Assembly (NCBI GenBank): GCA_018714845.1
Contig: DVMR01000063.1
Location: 1-37,949 of the forward strand
Source of the DNA: Candidatus Ventrousia excrementavium
GTDB lineage: Bacteria; Bacillota; Clostridia; Oscillospirales; Butyricicoccaceae
DNA: 37,949 nucleotides
Direction: 5' to 3'
Made by a program: the position numbers and the translations under genes. Below the pieces are notes generated by a model, which worked only from the letters and a program-made list of their open reading frames with translations, ran no database searches and was not told the DNA's origin. This document shows, piece by piece, positions 18,040-25,755 of the stretch (position 1 is its first letter; the number at the start of each line of letters is the position of its first letter).

Positions 18040-18709
18040 GATTCGATTTCTCCTTTATCACGGCGCGCAGAACGTCAAGCGACTGCTCGAGCGTGTTGCC
18101 CGTCGTGTCCAGAATGACAGCGTCCTCTGCTGGCCGCAAAGGCGCCGCAGCGCGGGCAGAATCGTTTTTGTCGCGCTCGATAAGATGGCGCAGCACATCG
18201 TTATAGGCCACATCCTCACCTTTTTCCAGCAGCTCCTCATAGCGCCGACGCGCACGCTCTTCGCTGCTGGCTGTCAGAAAAATCTTGATGGCCGCCTGCG
18301 GCAAAACAACCGTGCCGATGTCACGGCCGTCCATAATGACGTCTGCATTCTCTGCCAGGGCCCGCTGCATGCCCAGCAGAAAAGCACGCACCTCAGGAAT
18401 GGCCGAAACGTCAGACGCGTAGCGCGACGCCTCTTCGGTTCGGATGGCGCGGCTGACGTTTTCGCCATTCAGATAGATTTGCTGCACACCGTTTTCATAG
18501 CGGAGCTCAATGACAATATCGGGCAGCTGTCCGATAATGCCTGCCCGGTCGCGCGAGTCAATGCCTGCCCGGGCAACATGCAGACCGACGGCTCGGTACA
18601 TGGCCCCGGTATCGACATAAATATAGCGCAGTTCCTGCGCCAGCAGCCGGGCCAGCGTGCTTTTCCCCGCTCCCGACGGTCCGTCGATTGCGATGCTGAT
18701 GTGGTTCAT
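18029..18709 (-). CDS. cmk: Cytidylate kinase
   Basis: 226 aa. The P-loop GPSGAGKST lies near residue 10, followed by YVDTGAMYRA, the GRDIGTVVLP motif and RDKNDSARAAAPL in the lid. It phosphorylates CMP and dCMP to diphosphates. ATG 18709 has AAGGGG very close and GAGGGGG further upstream. The cmk-plsC-ispH/rpsA order is common in Clostridia. Confidence 0.96.
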   Translation of the reverse strand: MNHISIAIDGPSGAGKSTLARLLAQELRYIYVDTGAMYRAVGLHVARAGIDSRDRAGIIGQLPDIVIELRYENGVQQIYLNGENVSRAIRTEEASRYASDVSAIPEVRAFLLGMQRALAENADVIMDGRDIGTVVLPQAAIKIFLTASSEERARRRYEELLEKGEDVAYNDVLRHLIERDKNDSARAAAPLRPAEDAVILDTTGNTLEQSLDVLRAVIKEKSNHVV

Positions 18710-18716
18710 ACCCCTT

Positions 18717-19949
18717 TTATTCCCCCTCGTTCAGCGCGGCTGACATGCCGGCCTTATAACCGGTCGACCACGCAATTTGCAGATTATATCCGCCTGTATA
18801 AGCGTCAACGTCAATCACTTCACCGGCAAAATACAGATTAGGTACCAGCTTCGATCGCATTGACTTGGGGTCAATTTCTGCGACCGCAATCCCGCCCGCT
18901 GTCACCACGGCTTCATCAAAGCCACCCGGTCCGCTAACCGGAATCTGCAGGCCTTTGACCAGCCGGCAGAGCGCATCCCGCTGAACGCGGGTGATGCTGT
19001 TGACCTTTTGCTCACCACTGATGCCGGAAAGGTCTGCCATCACAGGCACCAGCTTCTGCGGCAGCAGCTTTTGCAACACATTGGAAAAATTGCGGTTAGG
19101 TGCTTCGGAAAAATCCCGGAGCACACGCTTGTCCAGCGTTTCCATGTCCAGCGCCGGCTTGAGATCAATCTGCACAGTGCAGGCAAAGTCCCCCGTATGC
19201 GCCAGATGAGCCGACGCGCTCAAAATCATCGGCCCCGACATTCCATGTCCGGTAAAAAGCATTTCTCCAAAATCTTCGTACAACGTTTTCCCTTCGCGTA
19301 CGACACGCAGGCCGACATTGCGCAGCGAAAGCCCTTCGAGCCGGGGACAAATCGGACTGTCCGACACAAGGGGCACCAGCGACGGACGAAGCGGTGTCAC
19401 AGTATGTCCCAGCCGACGCGCCATGCGATGACCGTCGCCGTCTGAGCCTGTACGCGGATATGAGACGCCGCCGGTCGCCAGAATCACCCCCGAAGCCGGG
19501 ATGACTCTGTCAGCTGTCTCAACGCCGGTAATCATTCCGTCGGCTGTACACAGCCCCAAAGCCCGGGTGTGCACAACCTTCACGCCGCATTGACGCAGAC
19601 ATTGCCGCAAAGCGCCCGAAATATCCTTGGCACGGTCAGACACCGGAAAAACCCGGTTTCCCCTTTCGGTCTTGAGGCTGACGCCCAGATTTTCGAAAAA
19701 CTGCATGGTGTCCTGCGCGTCAAAACCCGCAAACGCACTGTACAAAAAACGCCCGTTGCCCGGGACGGCGGAAATCAGCTCGCGAACATCACAGTTATTG
19801 GTCAGGTTGCAGCGGCCTTTGCCGGTGATATTGAGCTTGACTCCCAGAAAGGCATTGCGTTCGAGCAGCGTGACCGACGCGCCATACTGCGCCGCCGTAC
19901 AGGCGGCCATCATGCCGGCGGCCCCTCCGCCAATGACAACGACATCCAT
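18717..19949 (-). CDS. BaiN/HI0933-like FAD-dependent oxidoreductase
   Basis: 410 aa. N-terminal dinucleotide motif GGGAAGMMAACTAA, then LLERNAFLGVKLNITGKGRCNLTN, typical of the YhiN/HI0933 flavoprotein family; ATGGVSYPRTGSDGDGH in the middle and the C-terminal FAD motif YFAGEVIDVDAYTGGYN. Substrates of most members are unknown; one gut clostridial member, BaiN, has been linked to bile-acid dehydroxylation, but that cannot be transferred here. It commonly neighbours cmk in Clostridia. Its ATG shares a base with the regulator's TGA. Confidence 0.93.
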   Translation of the reverse strand: MDVVVIGGGAAGMMAACTAAQYGASVTLLERNAFLGVKLNITGKGRCNLTNNCDVRELISAVPGNGRFLYSAFAGFDAQDTMQFFENLGVSLKTERGNRVFPVSDRAKDISGALRQCLRQCGVKVVHTRALGLCTADGMITGVETADRVIPASGVILATGGVSYPRTGSDGDGHRMARRLGHTVTPLRPSLVPLVSDSPICPRLEGLSLRNVGLRVVREGKTLYEDFGEMLFTGHGMSGPMILSASAHLAHTGDFACTVQIDLKPALDMETLDKRVLRDFSEAPNRNFSNVLQKLLPQKLVPVMADLSGISGEQKVNSITRVQRDALCRLVKGLQIPVSGPGGFDEAVVTAGGIAVAEIDPKSMRSKLVPNLYFAGEVIDVDAYTGGYNLQIAWSTGYKAGMSAALNEGE

Positions 19950-20791
19950 CAGGCCTGCTCACCCCTGTAATAAATAGCCTCGCCGGCCGCACGCAGGCGC
20001 TTCTGCGCCTTTTCGTCGTTGCGGGCCAGCAGGCAGACAATCGAGCCGCACAGTGAAATAACCGGCGCCATTGAGCCGTTCACACCGAAGTCGCCACATT
20101 CGCAGACCAGGGCGGCATCGGCCTGTTGCGCGATTTCAGAATCCATGCTTTCGCTGATGACCGCGACAGCAGCTCCGCGGTCGCGCGCATAAGATACCAG
20201 CCGGCGCGTGCTTTCAGAATGTACGGGAAAAGAAATGACGAGAAGCAAATCGCCGCTGTCAATGTCGCTGGCCGCGAACAGCGGCTCTTCACCCGTCTGG
20301 TTGAGACAGCAGACATTCTGCATCAGAAAGCGCAGATACGAGCTCAGATACGCAGCCGCAGCCGCACAGTGCGCCTGTCCGTAGACATATATTTTTGCCG
20401 CAAAGGACAGCCGGGTGCAGAAAGCGGCAATCGCCTCGCTGCCGTTGCGTGAAATATTTTTGCGGATATTGACCGAGTCCGCGGCCGCAATGCCCTCAAG
20501 CACCGCATCATCGCTTTCAGCATCTTCAAGCAGCTCAAAACGCTCCAGCGTCGAAAGCCGGTATTTGAGCTCTGTCTGCAGAGCCTGCTGCAAATCGGTA
20601 TAGCTGTCATAGCCCAAAGCGGAAGCAAAACGGATGACTGTCGACTGGCTGACACCTGAGACAGCGGCCAGTTCGAACGAACTCATAAAGGCTGCACGGT
20701 CACAATGCTCGGTGACAAAAGCCGCCAGCAGACGCTGCCCCCGCGTCAGCCGGGGCATGTTTTCAGAAATAGCTTCACTCATCCGTTTCAC
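19949..20791 (-). CDS. MurR/RpiR family transcriptional regulator
   Basis: 280 aa. An N-terminal RpiR helix-turn-helix domain (about residues 15-80; AAVSGVSQSTVIRFASALGY is the recognition region) precedes a SIS sugar-phosphate binding domain (about 120-250). Such regulators usually sense phosphosugars. No sugar-metabolism gene is adjacent, so the target is unknown. GTG 20791 is chosen because GGTGG lies 7 nt upstream; ATG 20782 is an alternative. Confidence 0.88.
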   Translation of the reverse strand: MKRMSEAISENMPRLTRGQRLLAAFVTEHCDRAAFMSSFELAAVSGVSQSTVIRFASALGYDSYTDLQQALQTELKYRLSTLERFELLEDAESDDAVLEGIAAADSVNIRKNISRNGSEAIAAFCTRLSFAAKIYVYGQAHCAAAAAYLSSYLRFLMQNVCCLNQTGEEPLFAASDIDSGDLLLVISFPVHSESTRRLVSYARDRGAAVAVISESMDSEIAQQADAALVCECGDFGVNGSMAPVISLCGSIVCLLARNDEKAQKRLRAAGEAIYYRGEQA

Positions 20792-20809
20792 AGCTTGTCC
20801 ACCGCCTTT

Positions 20810-21529
20810 TTATAATGATTTTAAGTAGCGAATCTCGCTTTGTGTCAATGTTCGATATTTCCCGACAGGCAAGTCTCCGAGCTTTACATTCCCGATGGCG
20901 ACGCGCTTCAGAGAGATAACCGTATAGCCGCACGCCTCACACAGGCGTCGGATATGGCGGTTTCGGCCCTCGCGGATACTGACAGACAGATGCGCCCGGT
21001 CCCCGTCCTGCGACAGCAGCCTGCATCTGGCCGGAATGACCGGGCGGCCGTCAAGCTCGATAGGACGCGCCAGCTGCTGCTCCGGCGCATCCAGGAAACC
21101 GCCGTCCGGCGCGCGGATGGTCAGCAGGTACTGCTTGTACACCTCGTGCGACGGGTGGGTCAGCCGCTGCGCCAGCTCGCCGTCGTCAGTGAGCAGCAGC
21201 AGTCCTTCCGTATTGCGGTCCAGACGTCCGACGGGAAACACGCGGCGGTCAACACCGCTCAGCAAATCAGTGACAATGGCGCGGCCGCGCTCGTCGGACA
21301 AGGTTGTGATGTAGCCCCGGGGCTTATTGAGCATCAGGTACACATGCTCTGCAGGCCGCATCAGCATGCGGCCGTCGACAGCAATCTGGTCCCGCTCCCA
21401 GTCGGCACTCTCGCCCAGCGAGGCGGTGACACCGTTGACCGTCACCCGCCCTGCTGTGATATATGTCTCCGCGGCGCGGCGCGAGCACACACCGGCTGAG
21501 GATAATATTTTCTGCAGTCTTTCCTTCAA
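20810..21529 (-). CDS. rluB: 23S rRNA pseudouridine synthase (RluB/RsuA family)
   Basis: About 239 aa. An N-terminal S4 domain (RLQKILSSAGVCSRRAAETYI) precedes the RsuA-type catalytic domain with NKPRGYITT, the active-site motif GRLDRNTEGLLLLT (catalytic Asp within GRLD) and REGRNRHIRRLCEA. It isomerises a specific uridine in rRNA, most likely 23S. The frame extends to a GTG at 21547, but TTG 21529 overlaps the dacF stop (TTGA) and begins right at the S4 domain, so it is preferred. Confidence 0.92.
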   Translation of the reverse strand: MKERLQKILSSAGVCSRRAAETYITAGRVTVNGVTASLGESADWERDQIAVDGRMLMRPAEHVYLMLNKPRGYITTLSDERGRAIVTDLLSGVDRRVFPVGRLDRNTEGLLLLTDDGELAQRLTHPSHEVYKQYLLTIRAPDGGFLDAPEQQLARPIELDGRPVIPARCRLLSQDGDRAHLSVSIREGRNRHIRRLCEACGYTVISLKRVAIGNVKLGDLPVGKYRTLTQSEIRYLKSL

Positions 21530-22632
21530 AAGCCAAGCAACTCCCACAAATCTTTAAACCAGTCTGTCATTTGTTCCCACGAGCTTTTTTCACGCAGGGT
21601 GACAGCGACACCTTCGGTAAAGTACACCGGCAGCTCGGCCAGCACAGTATTGCCCAGTGCAATGCGGACTGTTCCGTACTGCTGGCCGCCGTCAATCGGT
21701 CCATACACGATGCGCGGTCCGCACAATGTGACAACCGGCTGTTCATCCTCCGCCAGAGCATAGGTAAAGTCTTCTTCAATGTACAAGCCGACCGTCCGGC
21801 ACCGTTCTCCCGCTGCGACAGTGATTGAGCCGATTTCGCCGGCTGACAGCACTGTCCGGGTTTCAAAGCGTTCAAAGCCCTGATTCATCAGGCTAATGTG
21901 GTCATTCCAGTCATCCGACGCGTTCAAAGTGACGGCAATCAGGCGACGCCCCATGCGGCTGGCCGACGACACCAGGCAGCGGCCGCACTTTTTGGTAAAG
22001 CCCGTCTTGACCCCTTCGGCTCCGTCCAGCATGGAAAGCAGCTTGTTGTGATTATTCAGGTATCGCTCACCAATCTGGATGCTTTTGGTCGAAACAATTT
22101 CCCGAAAAGCCTCGTTTTCCATGGCCGCTGCTGTCAGGACCGCCATATCACGCGCTGTGGAATAATGCGTTTCACTGTCCAGCCCGTTAGGGTTGTCAAA
22201 GTGTGTATTTGTAAGCCCCAGCTCCAGGGCTTTGGTATTCATCAGGCCGACAAAATCATCACTGTTGCCGCTGTAAATGCACGACAACGCGACAGCGGCG
22301 TCGTTGCCGCTGCTCAGCATCAGGCCGTACAGCAGGTCGGATACTGTCAGCTTCTCGCCGGCGCGCAGATACATGGACGACCCCTCAGCACCACACCATT
22401 CGGGCTGTATCTCAACAACCTGGTCAAGTTCGTACAGTTCCAGCGCCACCAGTGCAGTCATGATTTTCGTCGTGCTGGCCATGCCGCGCTGTACGTTATC
22501 CTGCACGCCGGCAACCACGGTTTTTGTCAGCGGGTCATACAAAACTGCCGATGAAGCCGAAAGTGCTTTAGGCTGAAAAAGTGCTGCCATTATCATGAGC
22601 ACTGCTGCCAGCGTTGACACAATTTTTTTCAC
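21526..22632 (-). CDS. dacF: D-alanyl-D-alanine carboxypeptidase (penicillin-binding protein 5/DacF type)
   Basis: 368 aa. A signal sequence (about residues 1-25, ALSASS cleavage region) is followed by the S11 peptidase motifs S53-TTK56, S108-GN110 and K209-TG211, and a C-terminal PBP5-like beta domain with an amphipathic end. It trims the terminal D-Ala from peptidoglycan pentapeptides outside the membrane. DacF in B. subtilis is sporulation-specific; placement beside ytfJ fits, but the sequence alone cannot separate DacF from vegetative DacA. Start is GTG 22632, with AGGTGAG partly inside a hairpin. Confidence 0.92.
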   Translation of the reverse strand: MKKIVSTLAAVLMIMAALFQPKALSASSAVLYDPLTKTVVAGVQDNVQRGMASTTKIMTALVALELYELDQVVEIQPEWCGAEGSSMYLRAGEKLTVSDLLYGLMLSSGNDAAVALSCIYSGNSDDFVGLMNTKALELGLTNTHFDNPNGLDSETHYSTARDMAVLTAAAMENEAFREIVSTKSIQIGERYLNNHNKLLSMLDGAEGVKTGFTKKCGRCLVSSASRMGRRLIAVTLNASDDWNDHISLMNQGFERFETRTVLSAGEIGSITVAAGERCRTVGLYIEEDFTYALAEDEQPVVTLCGPRIVYGPIDGGQQYGTVRIALGNTVLAELPVYFTEGVAVTLREKSSWEQMTDWFKDLWELLGF

Positions 22633-22641
22633 AAAAGCTCA

Positions 22642-22667
22642 CCTGCCCCTAAAAATATACGGGCAGG
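22642..22667 (-). promoter_or_regulatory. Hairpin covering the dacF ribosome binding site
   Basis: A 7-bp GC-rich stem (22661-22667 with 22642-22648) has a 12-nt AT-rich loop. Its 3' strand, GGGCAGG, includes part of the only Shine-Dalgarno of dacF. No T tract follows, so it is not a terminator. It could limit dacF translation or help process the ytfJ-dacF message. Confidence 0.4.
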
Positions 22668-22685
22668 CCAGCCAGATTATGAGGA

Positions 22686-23087
22686 TCAGTATACGATTTT
22701 CGGGTCCTTCTCTTCGGGCTTTTTGGTCATGTCACGAACCTTGTCAATCAGATCAGGCACCATATCAATGACACGGTCAAGCGTCCCACTGGATGGCGGA
22801 TCAAGGTACAGCATACGAACATTTCCATTATTGATGACGACAAATGCGACCGGCTGCACAGAAACACCGGCTCCGCTGCCTGCTCCGTAATGAACAGGCG
22901 ACGAACCCGGCTGGGTCTGCCCCGCCACATCGCTGCCTCCGGACGCAAACCCAAACGTCACTTTGGACACCGGGATGAGCGTCGTGCCGTCCGGCGTTGT
23001 AATGGGATTGCCGATAATGGTGTTGACGTCGATCATGTTGCGGATTTTTTCCATGCTCTGACCCATGAAATCACTGAGATTGCTCAT
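22686..23087 (-). CDS. ytfJ: Sporulation protein YtfJ (GerW family)
   Basis: 133 aa. GerW-family features: MGQSMEKIRNMIDVNTIIGNP, then TLIPVSKVTFGFASGG, a glycine-rich stretch (YGAGSGAGVSVQPVAFVVI) and a C-terminal amphipathic segment. B. subtilis YtfJ/GerW is a spore protein needed for normal germination. Its start lies inside the end of the DUF2953 gene (17-nt overlap), the same pairing as ytfI-ytfJ in Bacillus. Confidence 0.93.
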   Translation of the reverse strand: MSNLSDFMGQSMEKIRNMIDVNTIIGNPITTPDGTTLIPVSKVTFGFASGGSDVAGQTQPGSSPVHYGAGSGAGVSVQPVAFVVINNGNVRMLYLDPPSSGTLDRVIDMVPDLIDKVRDMTKKPEEKDPKIVY

Positions 23088-23784
23088 TTGCTTGCACCGC
23101 CTTTTTCATTTTGGTGAATTGCCTAAAAATGCGCAGGCCGATGATTGCCATGCGCCCGACCATTGCTGTAATTACGATTTCACCCTCGATGGTGGTCTGC
23201 TCCTGCTCAAAGCAGGCATTGAGAAAGATGTCCTTTTTGCGGATGGTGAAAAGACTTTCCATAAGCGGCCACAGATTAGAGACCGCAGCCGAAGCGCCGC
23301 CATATGCCAGAGCCGTTTTGGCAGCGTCCGGTGTGCCGATGTCAGCGCGCAGATACAGCTTGTCAATACGCAGCCCGCGCAGCAGCTGCCCCCCGGCGTC
23401 AATACCAAAGCGCATATATGTGCAGATCTCTTCGACCGTCGGTCCCTGCCTGCCTGCAGCCGGCTGTGCGGTCGGTTTTACCTGCTTCTGTGGACTGGGC
23501 TGATGTCGGCCTGACACGGACTGTGAGGCTTCCTGCACTCTTGCATTGGGCCGCTGCGCCTTTTTACTTTTGGTCACCTTTTGTTTTCCGCGCTTGTCCT
23601 TTTTTCGTTTTCGCCTTTTCCGGCGCGGATAAAGCTGGATATTGACAAACCATATTTTAACCCAAACGCGCGGCTGTCCATTCCTATAAGACGCCCCCGC
23701 ACCGACGCGCAGCAGCATGACCAGCAGACCAAGCGCCAACAACGTGCCGAGCAGCATCAGGGGCGCCAGCAGGATCCACTTCAA
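23071..23784 (-). CDS. DUF2953 domain protein (YtfI-like)
   Basis: 237 aa. An N-terminal membrane helix (LLAPLMLLGTLLALGLLVMLL) is followed by a very basic stretch (RRKRRKRKKDKRGKQK, about residues 54-72), a Gln/Pro-rich linker, then the DUF2953 C-terminal domain (LRADIGTPDAAKTALAYGG and GEIVITAMVGRMAIIGLRIF). Function unknown; the fixed partnership with ytfJ suggests a sporulation role. Start TTG 23784 is supported by GGAGG 8 nt upstream. Confidence 0.85.
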   Translation of the reverse strand: MKWILLAPLMLLGTLLALGLLVMLLRVGAGASYRNGQPRVWVKIWFVNIQLYPRRKRRKRKKDKRGKQKVTKSKKAQRPNARVQEASQSVSGRHQPSPQKQVKPTAQPAAGRQGPTVEEICTYMRFGIDAGGQLLRGLRIDKLYLRADIGTPDAAKTALAYGGASAAVSNLWPLMESLFTIRKKDIFLNACFEQEQTTIEGEIVITAMVGRMAIIGLRIFRQFTKMKKAVQANEQSQ

Positions 23785-23787
23785 GGG

Positions 23788-24351
23788 CTATCCCTCCGGT
23801 GAAAGCTCTAAAGACATTTGCTCCATCTCCTGCCCCAGCGCCTCAGACAGGGCCGGCAGGTCTGAAATGGACGAAAGGCCGAACGAACGCAGAAAGCCGT
23901 CCGTTGTGCGGTACAAAATGGGGCGGCCCGGAACATCCAGACGGCCGCAGTCCTCAATCAGTCCCTTATCGCAAAGGGTATTGACTGTGCCGCTGCTGTC
24001 GACACCGCGCACCTGCTCAATATATGTCTTGGTAACCGGCTGCTTGTACGCGATGATGGCAAGCACTTCAAGGGCTGACGCAGACAGAGTCGGAGCCCGG
24101 CGGGTTTCGAGCACGGCGCGCACCTGCTCTGCATAGTCTGCGCGCGAGCACAGCTGGTATGCGTTTTCCAGAGCCAGCAGCCGAATTCCCCGGCGCGAGA
24201 AGTCATATTCATCTGCCAGGCGCTTGGCCGCCGCTGTCAGGGTCTGGCGGTCGACGCCGAGTACAGCGCACAATTTCTGGTCCGGCACCGGTTCACCCGC
24301 GGCGAACAGCACCGCTTCGAGCGCACATTCAAGCTCTGTCAGCTGCTCCAT
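23788..24351 (-). CDS. scpB: Segregation and condensation protein B
   Basis: 187 aa with two winged-helix domains. Conserved text includes ALEAVLFAAGEPV, the region around LSASALEVLAIIAYKQPVT and the site RGVDSSGTVNTLCDKGLIED. ScpB joins ScpA and Smc in the condensin complex. ATG 24351 has GGAGGAG upstream within the scpA end; the two genes overlap by 13 nt. Confidence 0.96.
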   Translation of the reverse strand: MEQLTELECALEAVLFAAGEPVPDQKLCAVLGVDRQTLTAAAKRLADEYDFSRRGIRLLALENAYQLCSRADYAEQVRAVLETRRAPTLSASALEVLAIIAYKQPVTKTYIEQVRGVDSSGTVNTLCDKGLIEDCGRLDVPGRPILYRTTDGFLRSFGLSSISDLPALSEALGQEMEQMSLELSPEG

Positions 24352-25064
24352 TGCGACTCCTCCGCCAAAGACAGGCTGAAGCCGGCCTCGTCCTCGTCAA
24401 TCATAATTTTGTGAACCTTGGAAAGCTCGAGCACTGCCAGAAACAGCGCCACGACCTCAGAGCGACTCTCGCAGTCCATAATAACAGCGTCGAGCGAAAT
24501 GACGCGCTGCCGTGTAAACATCCGCACCAGCATTTCGATTTTCTGCCCCACCGGTACGGGGTCTTTACCCACAATGCCGGAAAAGGCCGAGACCGGAGGG
24601 GGCAGGCGGCGTTCTGAGCGCTCGAGCACGCGGCGAAGGGCGACAATAAGCACATCCGCAGTGTAACTGTACTCCTGCTTTTGTTTCGACAGCACCTCTG
24701 GCTGCTTGACAAACAGGTCACGTCCCAGCTCGGCCCGTGTACCGAGATATCCGCCCATCTCCTTAAAACGCTGGTACTCGAGCAGTGCTTCGACCAGCTC
24801 TGCTCGGGGGTCGTCCTGCTCTTCATCTTCATAGACTGGCAGTAGCATTTTGGACTTGATGACCATCAACTGTGCCGCCATGGCGACGAACTCGGCAGCA
24901 ACTTCCATGTCAAACTCACGCATCTGGTCAATGTATTCCAGGTATTGCTCTAAAATACCGGCAATGGGAATGTCGTAAATATTGACCTTGTTTTTGGCAA
25001 TCAGGTGCAGCAGCAAATCAAGCGGCCCGTCAAATACCGGCAGATGAAAGGTGACAGCTTTCAC
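24339..25064 (-). CDS. scpA: Segregation and condensation protein A
   Basis: 241 aa. The kleisin N-terminus F-x-GPLDLLLHLI is clear, followed by NKVNIYDIPIAGILEQYLEYI and AAQLMVIKSKMLLPV, with a C-terminal winged helix. ScpA bridges the Smc heads. The frame is open to 25157, but GTG 25064 begins exactly at the family N-terminus (KAVTFHLPVFDGP), one base after the M50 gene stop, with GGGTG upstream. Confidence 0.95.
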   Translation of the reverse strand: MKAVTFHLPVFDGPLDLLLHLIAKNKVNIYDIPIAGILEQYLEYIDQMREFDMEVAAEFVAMAAQLMVIKSKMLLPVYEDEEQDDPRAELVEALLEYQRFKEMGGYLGTRAELGRDLFVKQPEVLSKQKQEYSYTADVLIVALRRVLERSERRLPPPVSAFSGIVGKDPVPVGQKIEMLVRMFTRQRVISLDAVIMDCESRSEVVALFLAVLELSKVHKIMIDEDEAGFSLSLAEESQWSS

Positions 25065-25065
25065 G

Positions 25066-25719
25066 CTAAAACACCCGGGCGATTGCCGAAAAAATGGAAT
25101 TACACACCTGCATGGCCGTGCGCAGAATAAAGTTCTGTCCTGCCCCGATAATGCCATTCAGTGCGCCCAGAAAAACAACGATGAGCAGCACCACCTGGAT
25201 TGTGCCCTCATAGGGCATGATTTTAGCCAGGATCCTATTGGGCAAAAGCGGATAGAGAATCTTGGAACCGTCGAGGGGCGGAACCGGGATCAAATTAAAG
25301 ACGCCAAGACCTGCACTGATTGACGCTGTGATAATCAAAAACTGCGCCACAGCGCCCAGAATTCGGTTGTCCGAAAAAAACAAAATGCCGTATGCAATGA
25401 AAAAACAGACAAAGCACAACAGTACATTGGCGACCGGGCCGGCCAGTGCAGTCAGCGCAATTCCCTGTTTTCGCTTCTTAAAGTGGTAGGGGTTAATAGG
25501 CACCGGCTTGGCCCAGCCGACACCGGCTATCAGTATGCACAAAAAGCCAATAGGGTCAATATGGTCCAGCGGATTAAGGGTCAAACGGCCCGCGTCACGG
25601 GCTGTCGTATCACCCAGAGCGTACGCCGCCCAGCCATGCGCCATCTCATGGAAGGTAATGGCAATCAGAGCGGCCGGGATAATAATCAACAGGTTGCGCA
25701 GAGATGTTGTAAAAAGAAT
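25066..25719 (-). CDS. Site-2 protease family protein (M50), probable ATT start
   Basis: 217 aa from the proposed start. HEMAHG (residues 24-28 for HEMAH) is the zinc-binding HExxH, and NLIPVPPLDGSKIL is the family's second motif, including the metal-ligand Asp. Four to five membrane helices. This compact Firmicutes M50 group often precedes scpA. No ATG or GTG exists between the upstream in-frame TAA and HEMAH. ATT 25719 lies 8 nt after GGGAGG and restores the usual N-terminus; TTG 25689 (207 aa) is possible but has no Shine-Dalgarno. Substrate unknown. Confidence 0.88.
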   Translation of the reverse strand: MLFTTSLRNLLIIIPAALIAITFHEMAHGWAAYALGDTTARDAGRLTLNPLDHIDPIGFLCILIAGVGWAKPVPINPYHFKKRKQGIALTALAGPVANVLLCFVCFFIAYGILFFSDNRILGAVAQFLIITASISAGLGVFNLIPVPPLDGSKILYPLLPNRILAKIMPYEGTIQVVLLIVVFLGALNGIIGAGQNFILRTAMQVCNSIFSAIARVF

Positions 25720-25755
25720 AGCGGCTTCCTCCCTTACGTCAGCTTTTGCCGGTTA

